From Jonesia denitrificans DSM 20603 (lineage in GTDB: Bacteria; Actinomycetota; Actinomycetes; Actinomycetales; Cellulomonadaceae): DNA of 64,000 nt. Position numbers and translations under genes: made by a program. Below the pieces are notes generated by a model. It had not been told where the DNA came from, did no database searches, and saw only the letters and a program-made list of their open reading frames with translations. This document shows, in pieces, positions 8,530 to 18,614 of the stretch (its first letter is position 1; each line of letters opens with the position of its first letter). The stretch is from the NCBI RefSeq assembly GCF_000024065.1, contig NC_013174.1, positions 2,108,001-2,172,000 of the forward strand, given 5' to 3'.

Positions 8530-9491
8530 GCTGGCACCCCCGTTGCCGATGCTCCATCAAGACGTGGGTCAAGCAGACGTTGGATAACCTCTACCGCGAA
8601 GTTCATGATGAGGACAACCGCGGTGAGCAGGAGAATGAGGTTTTGCACCACTGGGAAATCTCTGCCAGTCACCGAGGTCAAGAGTAAGGTTCCAAGCCCA
8701 GGAAGCGCGAAGACGTTTTCTACGACAACTGCCCCCAGTAATGATGTGGCTAGTTCGATCCCGAGAATCGCGACGACTGGGACGGCCATGTGCCGTAACC
8801 CGTGACGGGCGAGCGCACCCCACAGTGAATATCCCAAAGAGCGGGCCGTGCGAATGTAATCGGATTGGACAACGTCGATCGTGGCTGAGCGAATATAGCG
8901 GACCATCACGGATGACATGGCCAGCGCGATGGTCACAACTGGGAGAATGAGTGATTGGACGGCGGCACCTGGGTCCGCCCACCCTGCGCGCGGGAACCCT
9001 CCTGATGGCAGCCACTGTTCCCGTAACGCGAACCACCACACAAGGAGCACACCAACCCAAAAAATCGGGATCGCTAATCCTAGTTGGCTGACCCCTGACA
9101 CGATCACGCCGAGAGGAGAATCACGGTAGATGCCAGCAAGAACACCCAAGGGAATGGACACGAGCACTGCAACAACAAATGCTGCAAGGGACAACGGCAC
9201 AGTGATCGGGAGTTTTGACGCAATAAGGTCGCTGACCGGCTCCCGGGAAATAAACGATGTGGTGGACCCATCGAACAGGCTGGCTATCCAGGTAGTGTAC
9301 TGCTGCCACACGGGCAGATCCGTGCCTAAGTCAGCACGCAACTGAGCGAGCTGGTCGGCTGTCGTGCCCACGCCAAGCGTGGCACCACCAGCGTCGCCGG
9401 GGAGTTGCCGTAAGACCACGAAAATCACAGCAGATGCCAACACCAGTGACGCAATCAGTGCCAGGAAACGATACGCAAGAAATCGACCCAT
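8526..9491 (-). CDS. Oligopeptide ABC importer permease, DppB/OppB-type
   Basis: 321-residue membrane permease starting with the typical B-subunit N-terminus (GRFLAYRFLALIASLVLASA). The EAA-like region RTARSLGYSLWGALARHGLR and the later ENVFALPGLGTLL stretch identify the family. It forms the heterodimeric channel with the C-type permease encoded next. It starts 81 bases after the binding-protein gene; the gap contains a hairpin that could lower expression of the membrane genes relative to the binding protein. Confidence 0.9.
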   Translation of the reverse strand: MGRFLAYRFLALIASLVLASAVIFVVLRQLPGDAGGATLGVGTTADQLAQLRADLGTDLPVWQQYTTWIASLFDGSTTSFISREPVSDLIASKLPITVPLSLAAFVVAVLVSIPLGVLAGIYRDSPLGVIVSGVSQLGLAIPIFWVGVLLVWWFALREQWLPSGGFPRAGWADPGAAVQSLILPVVTIALAMSSVMVRYIRSATIDVVQSDYIRTARSLGYSLWGALARHGLRHMAVPVVAILGIELATSLLGAVVVENVFALPGLGTLLLTSVTGRDFPVVQNLILLLTAVVLIMNFAVEVIQRLLDPRLDGASATGVPA

Positions 9492-9512
9492 TTTTGATCC
9501 TCAACCACACAC

Positions 9513-9541
9513 GGGTGGGGACACGTCCTGTGCCCCCACCC
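9513..9541 (-). terminator. Intercistronic hairpin between binding-protein and permease genes
   Basis: GGGTGGGG (9513-9520) pairs with CCCCACCC (9534-9541). It is placed just after the binding-protein stop, where such stem-loops commonly act as partial terminators or 3' stabilisers that raise binding-protein mRNA. There is no T-run. Confidence 0.5.
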
Positions 9542-9572
9542 TGTTCACACTACTTGTCGATGCGCGTGTTCG

Positions 9573-11090
9573 TCAGTTTGTCCGAGTGATCTGACCAACA
9601 TAGAACGGTTCAGCGTTCTTGTCGGCGGGGAACCCGGTGATGTCAGTCGTGGCGATGCGGATCTGTGGTGCCATAAACAACCATGCTGAGGGTGCTTCCT
9701 CAGCGATAATGGCGGACAACGAGTGGATCGCCTCTACTTGTTCTTCTTCTGAGGTTGCTTCATCAGCGGCGACCTTCAGCGCTTGAACGTCCTTGTTGTC
9801 GTACTGCCAGTAGAACTCAGGGTTGGCGTACCACAGCACGTCACGCGGGTTGTTGTGGTCCATCAGTGTGGACTGGTAGTCCTTGTTGGTGTAGACCGAC
9901 TCGTACCATTGGGCATCGTCAATGGGCTTGAGGTTGAGGGTCACACCGATCGCAGCAAGGTCAGATTTGATTTGCTGAACAATGATCTCGTTGGTGTCCC
10001 GTGCCACGTAGGAGATGTCAAAGCTGAGGTCCGTGACGCCTGCGTCAGTCAACAGAGCGGTCGCTGCGTCAGGGTCGTAGGCGTGGATATCTGCGAACGA
10101 TTCGTCATACCAGGGTTCTGATACGGGAGGCATAGAACCGATGACCTGACCATAGTCGCCCCAGACTGCCGACAGAATCGCTTCACGGTCAATGGCTTTG
10201 TACAGTGCCTGACGAACCCGCACATCAGTGAAAGGCTCTTCCTTATTGTTAAAGGTCCAGACAAACTTCTTGATGGAGTTTCCTTCGGTGATGACGAAGT
10301 TGTCGTTGCCGTCAAACTGGGCAAGCTGGTCTGGGTTGGACTGTTGGATGACCAGGTCAAGTTGGCCGGTGAGGAGCGCATTGTTCATTGCGGTTTCATC
10401 CTCGTAGAACTGGAATGTCACCTCATCGGCTTGTGCTGGTTCACCCCAGTATGAGTCATTGCGGACCAGTGTCATGTGGGACCCTTGCACCCATTCCTCA
10501 AGTTGGTAAGGGCCGGTTCCGTTGTCGGAGGTGTTTTCGGTGTCTCCGTCCTTGACGATCGTGACGGACGCGAGGAAGAACAACAACGATTGGGTGGGTC
10601 GATCCAAGGTCAGGACGAGGGTCGCATCGTCCGGGGTGGCGATATCTGTGATGACACGAAGATCGTTGGCCCGCGCTGCTTGGGAGGTCTCGGAGATGAT
10701 CTCTGACACTGACCATGCAGCGTCTTTCGACGTCAAAGGTGTTCCATCGTGGAAGGTGACACCGTCCTGCAAGGTGAAGGTGTAGGTCAGCCCATCGTCG
10801 GAGACCTCAACGTCGCGTGCCAGGGTGTTGATCACTTCGCCGCTGTCGTCTATGGAGGTGAGCCCTTCATACACGTTGCGGGTAGTGGTTTCGGAGATCC
10901 CGGAGGACCCACCGACGTTGCGTTGCAGGGAGGTGGGTTCGTTGGTGGACCCGATCACGATGGGCCCTGTGGTTTCTGCACCAGTTTGGCTGGTGGGGGT
11001 GGCGGTGTCGGAGTCACCGGACGAACCGCATGCAGCCAGCACGAGTGTTGTCGCGATGGCGGCTGCTGCAAGCCTGAGCTTGGCTTTCAT
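9573..11090 (-). CDS. Peptide ABC transporter substrate-binding lipoprotein (SBP_bac_5)
   Basis: 505-residue lipoprotein that captures peptides (or a related ligand) for the importer. The start at 11090 is preferred over an upstream ATG at 11186 because it begins directly with a lipoprotein signal: KAKLR, a hydrophobic run, then LAAC (lipobox Cys about 21), followed by a Ser/Thr/Asp-rich linker. The family is shown by GPIVIGSTNEPTSL, the TYTFTLQDGVTFHDGTPLTSKDA block (about residues 100-120) and VRQALYKAIDREAIL. First gene of the operon; membrane-anchored on the outer face. Confidence 0.9.
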   Translation of the reverse strand: MKAKLRLAAAAIATTLVLAACGSSGDSDTATPTSQTGAETTGPIVIGSTNEPTSLQRNVGGSSGISETTTRNVYEGLTSIDDSGEVINTLARDVEVSDDGLTYTFTLQDGVTFHDGTPLTSKDAAWSVSEIISETSQAARANDLRVITDIATPDDATLVLTLDRPTQSLLFFLASVTIVKDGDTENTSDNGTGPYQLEEWVQGSHMTLVRNDSYWGEPAQADEVTFQFYEDETAMNNALLTGQLDLVIQQSNPDQLAQFDGNDNFVITEGNSIKKFVWTFNNKEEPFTDVRVRQALYKAIDREAILSAVWGDYGQVIGSMPPVSEPWYDESFADIHAYDPDAATALLTDAGVTDLSFDISYVARDTNEIIVQQIKSDLAAIGVTLNLKPIDDAQWYESVYTNKDYQSTLMDHNNPRDVLWYANPEFYWQYDNKDVQALKVAADEATSEEEQVEAIHSLSAIIAEEAPSAWLFMAPQIRIATTDITGFPADKNAEPFYVGQITRTN

Positions 11091-11532
11091 GGGGGTTGTT
11101 CCGTTCTGCAGGTGCGCGGGGGTGCGGGTGACGCACGACCTGCACCTGCAGTGGGGTGGATGCGTCACTTGTGGGGTGCCCTTCACAATGCGCCGCAGTA
11201 GCTGGAGGGCTAGGTGCGCTGGGCGGGAGGTTGGGCCATATGCCGATAGTGTGCGCCCACGGGGCGGGGCGGGTCAGGTGGGAACGCGGGAGGCGTTCTG
11301 ACGAGACCTATCTGGCAGTGGTTACCAACAACAGCAACAACACGTGGTGGCAGTGACGCGGACCACGGTGTGTGTCTGGGGTGCTGTGTTGACATACATG
11401 ATGCTTCAAGTATGCCAGGGAGATGGGTGACGAGACAGGTGTTCCCCTATCGATCACGTCACATTCTTTCCACATGGAAAGGAGGTGTCGTGATCGATAG
11501 GAGGCAGGAACGCTCGCGTGTCCAGCGGTCAG
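11091..11532. other. Gene-poor region between the peptide transporter and rtcB, with a long palindrome
   Basis: 442 bases with no supported gene. It must contain the promoter for the transporter operon, though no box is clear. It holds a large inverted repeat at 11446-11501, listed separately, and a smaller GAACGC/GCGTTC repeat near 11282-11298. Confidence 0.6.
11446..11501. repeat. 56-bp imperfect palindrome next to the rtcB 3' end
   Basis: CCTATCGATCACG (11446-11458) is the exact inverse of 11489-11501. Inside, CTTTCC (11466-11471) pairs with GGAAAG (11476-11481) around an ACAT loop, and CAC (11460-11462) can pair with GTG (11485-11487). The folded form is one long hairpin with a small internal loop, 31 bases past the rtcB stop. 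It may be an rtcB terminator, but it lacks a T-run and is less GC-rich than the other terminators here. Confidence 0.6.
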
Positions 11533-12765
11533 TTACCCCTTGACGCACAGGAGGGTTTCCAACCGTGCGACCACCTCAACAAGGTCCGATTGCGCCGCAA
11601 TCACTGAGTCCAAGTCCTTGTAGGCTCCGGGAATCTCGTCCAGAACTCCGGCGTCTTTTCGGCATTCCACACCAGCGGTTTGGGTGGCAAGGTCGTCAAG
11701 GGTGAAGGTTTTCTTTGCCTGGTTCCGAGACATCTTGCGTCCTGCACCGTGCGACGCGGAGAAGTAGGAGGCTTCATTCCCCAAACCACGCACAATGTAG
11801 GAACCGGTTGCCATCGACCCCGGGATTAACCCGAGTTCTGAGCGCCCAGCCCGAATCGCCCCTTTACGGGTGACGATCAACCGTTGCCCATCAATGACTT
11901 CTTCGGCCACATAGTTGTGGTGAACATTGACTGCCGGCTCAAAAGTCACGTTCTTGGTAGGGAACGCGCGCCGCACCTGGTCCACGATCAGGCGCATCAT
12001 CACTTCCCGCGACCGCGATGCGTATTCTTGCGCCCACCTCAGGTCATGCAGGTAGGCGTCCATTTCGGTGGTTCCCGCCAAGAACACGGACAGGTCGCGG
12101 TCTGGTAAACCCAGGTTGTGGTCCAGCCCTTTGGCAATCGTCACGTGTCGTTCGGCAATTTCTTTACCAATGTTGCGCGAACCAGAATGTAACTGCAGCC
12201 AAATGTTCCCCTCCTGATCGCGGCACAGTTCGATAAAGTGGTTGCCGCCACCCAGCGTTCCCAGTTGTTTGCGGGCTCGTGTTTCTAACCGGTCCACACC
12301 GTGGTGCAACGCTCCAACTCGCGACCACAACGCGTCGGTTCGTGCGGCAAACGCATGGGACAGAGTGCGGGCTGTGATCTCTGGGATTTTCGCAATGTTG
12401 ACGGGGTTCTTGTGGGAGTGGAACCCCACTGGTACCGCCCGTTCAAAGTTGGATCGCAACGCCCCTAAATCGTCGGGGAGGTCGTCGACGGTCAGGGATG
12501 TTTTCACCCCAATCATCCCGCATCCAATGTCCACCCCCACTGCGTTCGGTGACACCGCATCGCGCATCGCAATAACGGAACCGACTGTCGCCCCCTTACC
12601 CAGGTGCACGTCAGGCATCACTCGAACACCTTCAACCCACGGAAGAGCAGCAATGTTGCGCAGTTGGGTAAGCGCTTGCGCTTCAACGTCGTGCTCGTGC
12701 GCCCACATGAGGGTGGGGGTGGCCGCGCCGGACAGTGAAACAGGGAAAGGTGAGGTGCGTGTCAT
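11533..12765 (-). CDS. rtcB: RNA-splicing ligase RtcB
   Basis: 410-residue GTP- and Mn-dependent RNA ligase that joins 3'-phosphate (or 2',3'-cyclic phosphate) ends to 5'-OH ends. The start at 12765 has AAGGAG five bases upstream; an earlier ATG at 12792 lacks one. Family motifs in order: MPDVHLGKGATVG, GVDIGCGM (metal-binding Cys), GTLGGGNHFIE, LHSGSRNIG, VHHNYV, RKGAIRAG, PGSMATGSYIV, and ASHGAGR, which contains the histidine that carries GMP. All metal and guanylylation residues seem intact. No RtcA, RtcR or archease gene is adjacent. It lies downstream of mfd on the same strand after a 94-base gap, so stress or repair co-expression is possible but unproven. Confidence 0.93.
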   Translation of the reverse strand: MTRTSPFPVSLSGAATPTLMWAHEHDVEAQALTQLRNIAALPWVEGVRVMPDVHLGKGATVGSVIAMRDAVSPNAVGVDIGCGMIGVKTSLTVDDLPDDLGALRSNFERAVPVGFHSHKNPVNIAKIPEITARTLSHAFAARTDALWSRVGALHHGVDRLETRARKQLGTLGGGNHFIELCRDQEGNIWLQLHSGSRNIGKEIAERHVTIAKGLDHNLGLPDRDLSVFLAGTTEMDAYLHDLRWAQEYASRSREVMMRLIVDQVRRAFPTKNVTFEPAVNVHHNYVAEEVIDGQRLIVTRKGAIRAGRSELGLIPGSMATGSYIVRGLGNEASYFSASHGAGRKMSRNQAKKTFTLDDLATQTAGVECRKDAGVLDEIPGAYKDLDSVIAAQSDLVEVVARLETLLCVKG

Positions 12766-12859
12766 GGTGACTCCTTGGTCGTTGTGCGTCACCTATGCAA
12801 CATGTCCGGCCCCAGGAGGTGCAACCTTTTTTCGTCCTTATCGTGGTCGTCGCGTGCGC

Positions 12860-15800
12860 TCAGTCTGCTTTCGACACCACAGGCGGCGCAATGATTGTCG
12901 AGATAAAACGGCGCGCCCAGTCCAGGAGTTCCTCACCACGCAAAGGCTGCCCACCGATGCGCGCCTGGGTGGGGTATGGCACCAGCACCGTGCGCACCAC
13001 CGGTTTGATCATCGAGCCCGGGTACAACCGTTTCAGTTTCAACGTCGCTGATTCTGGCAGCTCCACCGGGGCAAACCGGACGAACTTTCCTTGCACAGTC
13101 ACATCACGCAACCCTACGTCACGCACCTCATTGCGGAACGTCGCCACCGCGAAGAGGTTAGCCACCTCCGCAGGTGGTTGCCCGTACCGGTCCACCAACT
13201 CCTCGTGCACATCGGCAAGCTGTTGGGCACTCGTGGCCGCAGCGATCTTGCGGTACGCCTCAAGACGCAACCGTTCATGCCCCACATAGTCGTGGGGCAG
13301 GTGCGCATCGATAGGAAGTTCGATTTGCACCTCAGGGGTTTCTTCTGGTTTCTCCCCCCGGAAGTCAGCAACCGCTTCACCCACCATGCGCATGTACAGG
13401 TCAAACCCAACCCCGGCAATGTGACCTGATTGTTCCCCGCCAAGGAGGTTACCTGCCCCACGAATTTCCAGGTCCTTCATGGCCACCTGCATGCCTGAAC
13501 CCAGCTCCGTGTTCGCAGCGATCGTTTGGAGGCGTTCGTGAGCAGTTTCTGTCAGAGGTTTCTCTGGAGGGAAGAAGAAGTATGCGTAAGCACGTTCCCG
13601 CCCGCGCCCCACCCGCCCTCGCAGCTGGTGCAGCTGTGACAGACCCATCACATCGGAGCGTTCAACAATGAGTGTGTTCGCATTCGACACATCCAGGCCG
13701 GTTTCAATGATGGTCGTGGAGATGAGGACATCAAACCGTTTCTCCCAAAAATCAAGGATGACTTGTTCCAGCTCGTGCTCATTCATCCGTCCGTGAGCCA
13801 CCCGAACACGCGCTTCTGGCACCAGATCCATAATCCGAGCAGCCGTTGATTCGATGGTTTCCACTTTGTTGTGGACGTAAAACACTTGCCCTTCACGCAA
13901 CAATTCGCGTCGCACCGCAGCAATGACTTGCTTATCGTCATAACCACCCACGTAAGTGAGGACCGGGTGGCGCTCCTCTGGTGGTGTGGCCAACGTCGAC
14001 ATTTCCCGGATCCCGGTCACCGCCATTTCCAAGGTGCGCGGGATCGGGGTCGCGGACATAGCCAACACATCCACGTTTGTGCGCAGTTGCTTCAACGTTT
14101 CCTTGTGTTCCACCCCAAAACGTTGTTCCTCGTCAATGACCACAAGCCCAAGGTCCTTGAAGTGGATCGACCCTGAAAGCAGCCGGTGGGTCCCGATCAC
14201 CACATCGACAGTGCCCTCTGAGATCCCTGAGATGACCTCTTGTGATTCCTTGTCACTTTGGAAACGCGACAACGCTTTCACTGTCACAGGGAACCCTGCA
14301 TACCGTTCAGAGAACGTGTCATAGTGCTGCTGAACAAGCAGGGTTGTTGGCACGAGGATCGCCACCTGTTTACCGTCTTGCACCGCCTTAAACGCAGCAC
14401 GTACCGCGATTTCCGTTTTTCCATAACCCACATCACCGCAGATCAGACGGTCCATAGGGATCATCTTTTCCATGTCAGCTTTGACCTCGTCAATGGTGGC
14501 GAGTTGGTCCGGGGTTTCAATATAGGCGAACGCGTCTTCCAACTCTCGCTGCCAAGGGGTGTCCGGTGAATAAGCAAACCCTTGGGTGGCCATCCGCGCT
14601 GAGTACAGGCGGATCAATTCTCCAGCGATCTGCTTGATCGCTTTGCGTGCTTTCGCTTTAGTTTTTTGCCAGTCAGCGCCACCCATTTTGTTGACGCTTG
14701 GTTGCTCACCACCGGTGTACTTGGTCACCTGGTCCAGTTGATCCATTGGCACAAACAACCGGTCACCGGGTTGCCCGCGCCGCGATGCCGCATACTCAAT
14801 GACAAGGTATTCGCGGGTAGCCTGGTTTCCAGGAGCCCCTAAGGTGCGTTGCACAAGTTCAACGAACTTGCCCACACCGTGCTGCTCATGGACAACAAAA
14901 TCCCCCGCTTTGAGCTGGAGCGGATCCACCACGTTTCGCCGCCGTGACGGCATCTTCCGCATGTCTTTTGTTGTGGTGCCCGCCCGGCCAGCAAGGTCAT
15001 GGTCAGAGAACACCGCAAGCTGGAGGTCTGTGGCCACAAACCCAGGCCCTGCTGCTGCCGGAACAACATGGACAATCCCTGGTTCTGGTTCCTCCGTGAG
15101 GGTTTCGGTGTACCGCGCTGGCACATCAAGTCCGGCAAGTTGCTCCACCATGCGTTGCGCTGGCCCATGCCCCTCTGAAGTCATCACCAACCGCCAGCCA
15201 GCCACCTGCAAGCCACGCACATCGTCAAGGGCTTTACTGAAGTCACCACGGTAGGAATGAACATCGCGGGTGGGGATCCGCACAATGGTCGATGCGTCAT
15301 CATCAAAGTCCGCAAGGCCACCGGCACCTGCGAGAGTGTTCTGCCCGCCAGGCTCAGGGGAACCTGCGTTGTTAGCAGTGTCGCCTAACCCGAAAGACGC
15401 CATGTTCCACCAGGTCAAACCGCGCGCTGCGGCGCGGTCGCGAACGTCCTCCAACGTGAGGAACGATGCGGGTGACAGATCTAGTGGAATCGAACCACCA
15501 GCGGCAGCACCCGTCCATGCTGCAGCAAGGAACTCGTCTGTTGTTGCCACTAAATCGTGGGCCCGACGACGCACCCGTTCCGGTTCGTGAACCACCACGG
15601 TCACATCATCAGGAAGCATGTCTAACACCGGCACCATGGTGTCCACAAGGACCGGAGTCAGTGACTCCATTCCTTCCACGGCAATGCCCTGGGACATCTT
15701 TTCCAACATTTCTGCCGCCCCGGGAAGTTGGGGGACAAGGTCGTGGGCACGCTGACGAATCTGCGCGGTGAGCAGAAGTTCACGGCACGGTGGTGCCCAC

Positions 15801-16510
15801 ACACCGTTGGGGGCAGGATCAAGAGATCGTTGGTCTGCCACCGCAAAATAGGTGATGTCGTCGACCTCGTCACCAAAGAAATCGACGCGCAGTGGGTGAG
15901 CTTCGTGAGGAGGGAACACATCAAGGATCCCCCCGCGGACGGCGAACTCCCCACGGCGCTCCACCATGTCCACACGAGCGTAAGCCGCGTCAGCAAGCTG
16001 GTGGGCCACATCAGTCAGGTCAACGCTGTCGCCCACTTGAAGGCGAACCGGGGTCAAATCCCCGAGCCCCTGGACTACGGGTTGCAACAGTGCACGCACC
16101 GGCACTGTTAACACATCGATGTCCCCTGTCACGCCCTCGGCGCTGGGGTGTGCGAGCCTGCGGAACACAGCAAGACGGCGAGCCACCGTATCTGAGCGAG
16201 GAGAAAGCCGCTCGTGTGGCAACGTCTCCCACGCTGGCAACGTGGCCACCGCATCGGTGGGCACATAGCACCGAAGCGCCTGCGCCAACTCATCAGCCTC
16301 ACGCCCTGTCGCGGTCACCACGACAATTGGTCCACGACGCTGTGGCCCGTTGTCCCGCGAGCGCGTTGCCGTGACCATCGCTGCGAGTAGGGCGGGGCGC
16401 ACCCCCATACTTGCCACGATATTTGCTGGTGCGCCGTGGCGGGCGAGTTCCACGGCGTGGGTGAAGTCGGTGTCCGCTTGCAAGCTGGGGAGCAGTCCCG
16501 AGAGATTCAT
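12860..16510 (-). CDS. mfd: Transcription-repair coupling factor Mfd
   Basis: 1216-residue ATP-dependent translocase that removes RNA polymerase stalled at DNA lesions and recruits UvrA. The start at 16510 is preferred for AAGGA four bases upstream; an in-frame GTG at 16537 is the alternative. Order: UvrB-like N-terminal domain, then the CarD-like RNA polymerase interaction domain (LKAGDFVVHEQHGVGKFVEL), then the RecG-type SF2 motor with Walker A GDVGYGKTEIA, motif II DEEQRFGV (DEEQ), motif III MSATPIPRT, motif V IIETGLDV, motif VI QLRGRVGRG, and the TRCF C-terminal domain. Length matches the usual 1150-1220. Divergent from ilvD. Confidence 0.96.
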   Translation of the reverse strand: MNLSGLLPSLQADTDFTHAVELARHGAPANIVASMGVRPALLAAMVTATRSRDNGPQRRGPIVVVTATGREADELAQALRCYVPTDAVATLPAWETLPHERLSPRSDTVARRLAVFRRLAHPSAEGVTGDIDVLTVPVRALLQPVVQGLGDLTPVRLQVGDSVDLTDVAHQLADAAYARVDMVERRGEFAVRGGILDVFPPHEAHPLRVDFFGDEVDDITYFAVADQRSLDPAPNGVWAPPCRELLLTAQIRQRAHDLVPQLPGAAEMLEKMSQGIAVEGMESLTPVLVDTMVPVLDMLPDDVTVVVHEPERVRRRAHDLVATTDEFLAAAWTGAAAGGSIPLDLSPASFLTLEDVRDRAAARGLTWWNMASFGLGDTANNAGSPEPGGQNTLAGAGGLADFDDDASTIVRIPTRDVHSYRGDFSKALDDVRGLQVAGWRLVMTSEGHGPAQRMVEQLAGLDVPARYTETLTEEPEPGIVHVVPAAAGPGFVATDLQLAVFSDHDLAGRAGTTTKDMRKMPSRRRNVVDPLQLKAGDFVVHEQHGVGKFVELVQRTLGAPGNQATREYLVIEYAASRRGQPGDRLFVPMDQLDQVTKYTGGEQPSVNKMGGADWQKTKAKARKAIKQIAGELIRLYSARMATQGFAYSPDTPWQRELEDAFAYIETPDQLATIDEVKADMEKMIPMDRLICGDVGYGKTEIAVRAAFKAVQDGKQVAILVPTTLLVQQHYDTFSERYAGFPVTVKALSRFQSDKESQEVISGISEGTVDVVIGTHRLLSGSIHFKDLGLVVIDEEQRFGVEHKETLKQLRTNVDVLAMSATPIPRTLEMAVTGIREMSTLATPPEERHPVLTYVGGYDDKQVIAAVRRELLREGQVFYVHNKVETIESTAARIMDLVPEARVRVAHGRMNEHELEQVILDFWEKRFDVLISTTIIETGLDVSNANTLIVERSDVMGLSQLHQLRGRVGRGRERAYAYFFFPPEKPLTETAHERLQTIAANTELGSGMQVAMKDLEIRGAGNLLGGEQSGHIAGVGFDLYMRMVGEAVADFRGEKPEETPEVQIELPIDAHLPHDYVGHERLRLEAYRKIAAATSAQQLADVHEELVDRYGQPPAEVANLFAVATFRNEVRDVGLRDVTVQGKFVRFAPVELPESATLKLKRLYPGSMIKPVVRTVLVPYPTQARIGGQPLRGEELLDWARRFISTIIAPPVVSKAD

Positions 16511-16704
16511 GAGGTCCTTCACACGGTTTGACGGCACGGCGGTTACCCGCCCAAAGAATCATGCCATGGTCGGCTGACACGGGCATCGATTGGTTTCTCA
16601 CACCCACAATCCGTCCACGAAACGGACATACCTTTGCTCAACTGATGGACAGGACTAGGATGAACTCACTCGAAATACCGCCCCTGCCGAGAGTTGGACC
16701 AACC

Positions 16705-18552
16705 ATGCCACAACTGCGTTCACGCACAGTCACCCACGGACGAAACATGGCCGGCGCCCGCGCGCTCCTGCGCGCAGCAGGCGTCGACGGAAACGACTTC
16801 GGCAAACCTATTATTGCCGTCGCGAACTCCTTCACCGAGTTCGTCCCCGGTCACACGCACTTGCAACCCGTGGGTCGGATTGTCTCAGAAGCCATTAAAG
16901 AGGCCGGAGGTATCCCCCGTGAGTTCAACACGATCGCCGTTGATGACGGGATCGCGATGGGACACAGCGGTATGTTGTACTCCCTCCCTTCACGTGATCT
17001 CATTGCTGACTCTGTGGAATACATGGTGGAGGCGCACTGCGCTGACGCTCTCATTTGTATTTCCAACTGTGACAAGATCACCCCAGGTATGCTCAACGCC
17101 GCTCTCCGCTTGAACATCCCCACGGTGTTTGTCTCCGGTGGGCCCATGGAAGGCGGCACAGCGACCCTTGTTGATGGGAAAGTCACCAAGCGCCTGCACC
17201 TGGTGCACGCCATGTCGGGTGCTGTTGATGACTCCATCTCTGATGCGGATCTGCAACAAATCGAAGAGAACGCGTGCCCCACGTGTGGGTCGTGTTCTGG
17301 GATGTTCACGGCCAACTCGATGAACTGCCTCACCGAAGCACTCGGGTTGTCTCTTCCTGGTAACGGCTCCACCCTGGCCACGCACACTGCACGCCGGGCG
17401 TTGTACGAGGACGCGGGCCGTGCCATTGTGGACATCACCAAGCGTTACTACCACGACGATGATCACTCAGTGTTACCGCGCGCCATTGCCTCCTTTGACG
17501 CGTTCCAAAACGCCATGTCACTGGACATCGCGATGGGTGGGTCCACCAACACGATCCTGCACCTTCTTGCCGCTGCACAAGAGGGAGATGTTCCGTTCAC
17601 AATGAGCGACATCGACGAGCTGTCCCGGAAAGTTCCGTGCCTGTGTAAGGTCGCCCCCAACGGCACCTACCTGATGGAAGACGTTCACCGCGCGGGCGGT
17701 GTCCCAGCGATTTTGGGAGAACTCAACCGGGCCGGGCTCCTCAACACTGAGGTGTCCACCGTGCACACCCCCACCCTGAAGCAGTGGCTCGCCGACTGGG
17801 ACATCCGTTCCGGTGCCGCGACAGACACCGCACTTGAGCTCTTCCATGCCGCCCCTGGGTGCCAACGCTCAGCGTTGGCGTTCTCGCAGTCAGAGCGGTG
17901 GGAGTCATTAGACACCGACGCTGCCGGTGGGTGCATCCGCGATGTTGAGCACGCTTACTCCCAAGATGGTGGGCTGGCGGTGCTTCGCGGCAACATCGCT
18001 ATTGACGGGTGCGTAGTGAAAACAGCCGGTGTTGATGAATCCATTTGGACCTTCACTGGACCGGCTGTTGTTGTGGAATCTCAAGAAGACGCCGTCGATG
18101 CGATCCTCACCAAGCGAGTTACTGAGGGTGACGTTGTTGTGGTGCGGTACGAAGGCCCCAAAGGGGGCCCAGGGATGCAGGAGATGCTCTACCCCACTGC
18201 TTTCCTCAAGGGACGCGGCCTGGGCGCGAAGTGCGCACTGATCACTGATGGTCGGTTCTCTGGTGGCACCTCGGGGCTTTCTATTGGTCACGTGTCTCCT
18301 GAAGCTGCAGCCGGTGGCACGATCGCCCTGGTTGAAGATGGTGACATCATCACGATCAACATCCCGGACCGTTCCATCACCCTTGACGTCGACGAGGCGA
18401 CCCTGGCACAACGCCGGGCCGCACTCGAAGAAGCTGGCGGGTACAAGCCACGCAACCGTGACCGCACAGTGTCTGCCGCGTTGAAGGCCTACGCCGCGAT
18501 GGCGTTGTCCGCCGACAAGGGTGCAGTGCGGGACGTGTCGTTGCTTGACTGA
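16705..18552 (+). CDS. ilvD: Dihydroxy-acid dehydratase IlvD
   Basis: 615 residues, matching the 616 of E. coli IlvD. It dehydrates 2,3-dihydroxy acids to 2-keto acids in valine, isoleucine and pantothenate synthesis, using a [4Fe-4S] cluster. The start at 16705 is chosen because the N-terminus reads [20 protein letters not shown], collinear with known IlvD; an in-frame ATG 42 bases upstream is possible. Cluster cysteines appear in [11 protein letters not shown] and [10 protein letters not shown], followed by [20 protein letters not shown]. The C-terminal half contains [12 protein letters not shown] and [15 protein letters not shown]. No other branched-chain gene is adjacent. A GC-rich hairpin follows 9 bases after the stop. 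Confidence 0.96.
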   Translation: MPQLRSRTVTHGRNMAGARALLRAAGVDGNDFGKPIIAVANSFTEFVPGHTHLQPVGRIVSEAIKEAGGIPREFNTIAVDDGIAMGHSGMLYSLPSRDLIADSVEYMVEAHCADALICISNCDKITPGMLNAALRLNIPTVFVSGGPMEGGTATLVDGKVTKRLHLVHAMSGAVDDSISDADLQQIEENACPTCGSCSGMFTANSMNCLTEALGLSLPGNGSTLATHTARRALYEDAGRAIVDITKRYYHDDDHSVLPRAIASFDAFQNAMSLDIAMGGSTNTILHLLAAAQEGDVPFTMSDIDELSRKVPCLCKVAPNGTYLMEDVHRAGGVPAILGELNRAGLLNTEVSTVHTPTLKQWLADWDIRSGAATDTALELFHAAPGCQRSALAFSQSERWESLDTDAAGGCIRDVEHAYSQDGGLAVLRGNIAIDGCVVKTAGVDESIWTFTGPAVVVESQEDAVDAILTKRVTEGDVVVVRYEGPKGGPGMQEMLYPTAFLKGRGLGAKCALITDGRFSGGTSGLSIGHVSPEAAAGGTIALVEDGDIITINIPDRSITLDVDEATLAQRRAALEEAGGYKPRNRDRTVSAALKAYAAMALSADKGAVRDVSLLD

Positions 18553-18561
18553 CCAGTGGGT

Positions 18562-18587
18562 GGTGCCGCCCCTTGGGGGGCGGCACC
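18562..18587. terminator. Terminator hairpin after ilvD
   Basis: An 11-bp perfect stem GGTGCCGCCCC/GGGGCGGCACC with a TTGG loop, just past the ilvD stop. Confidence 0.75.
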
Positions 18588-18614
18588 CCGTGGTCGGTTG
18601 CTGTTGGTGTGACG

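Noticed and set aside
11236-11243. GCCGATAG, a sigma-28 -10-like octamer
   Set aside because: No TAAA-like -35 element 15 bases upstream and no gene downstream on that strand.
11490-11543. 17-codon reading frame from GTG after a perfect AAAGGAGGT
   Set aside because: The ribosome site is too close to the GTG, the peptide has no features, it overlaps rtcB in antisense and no gene follows.
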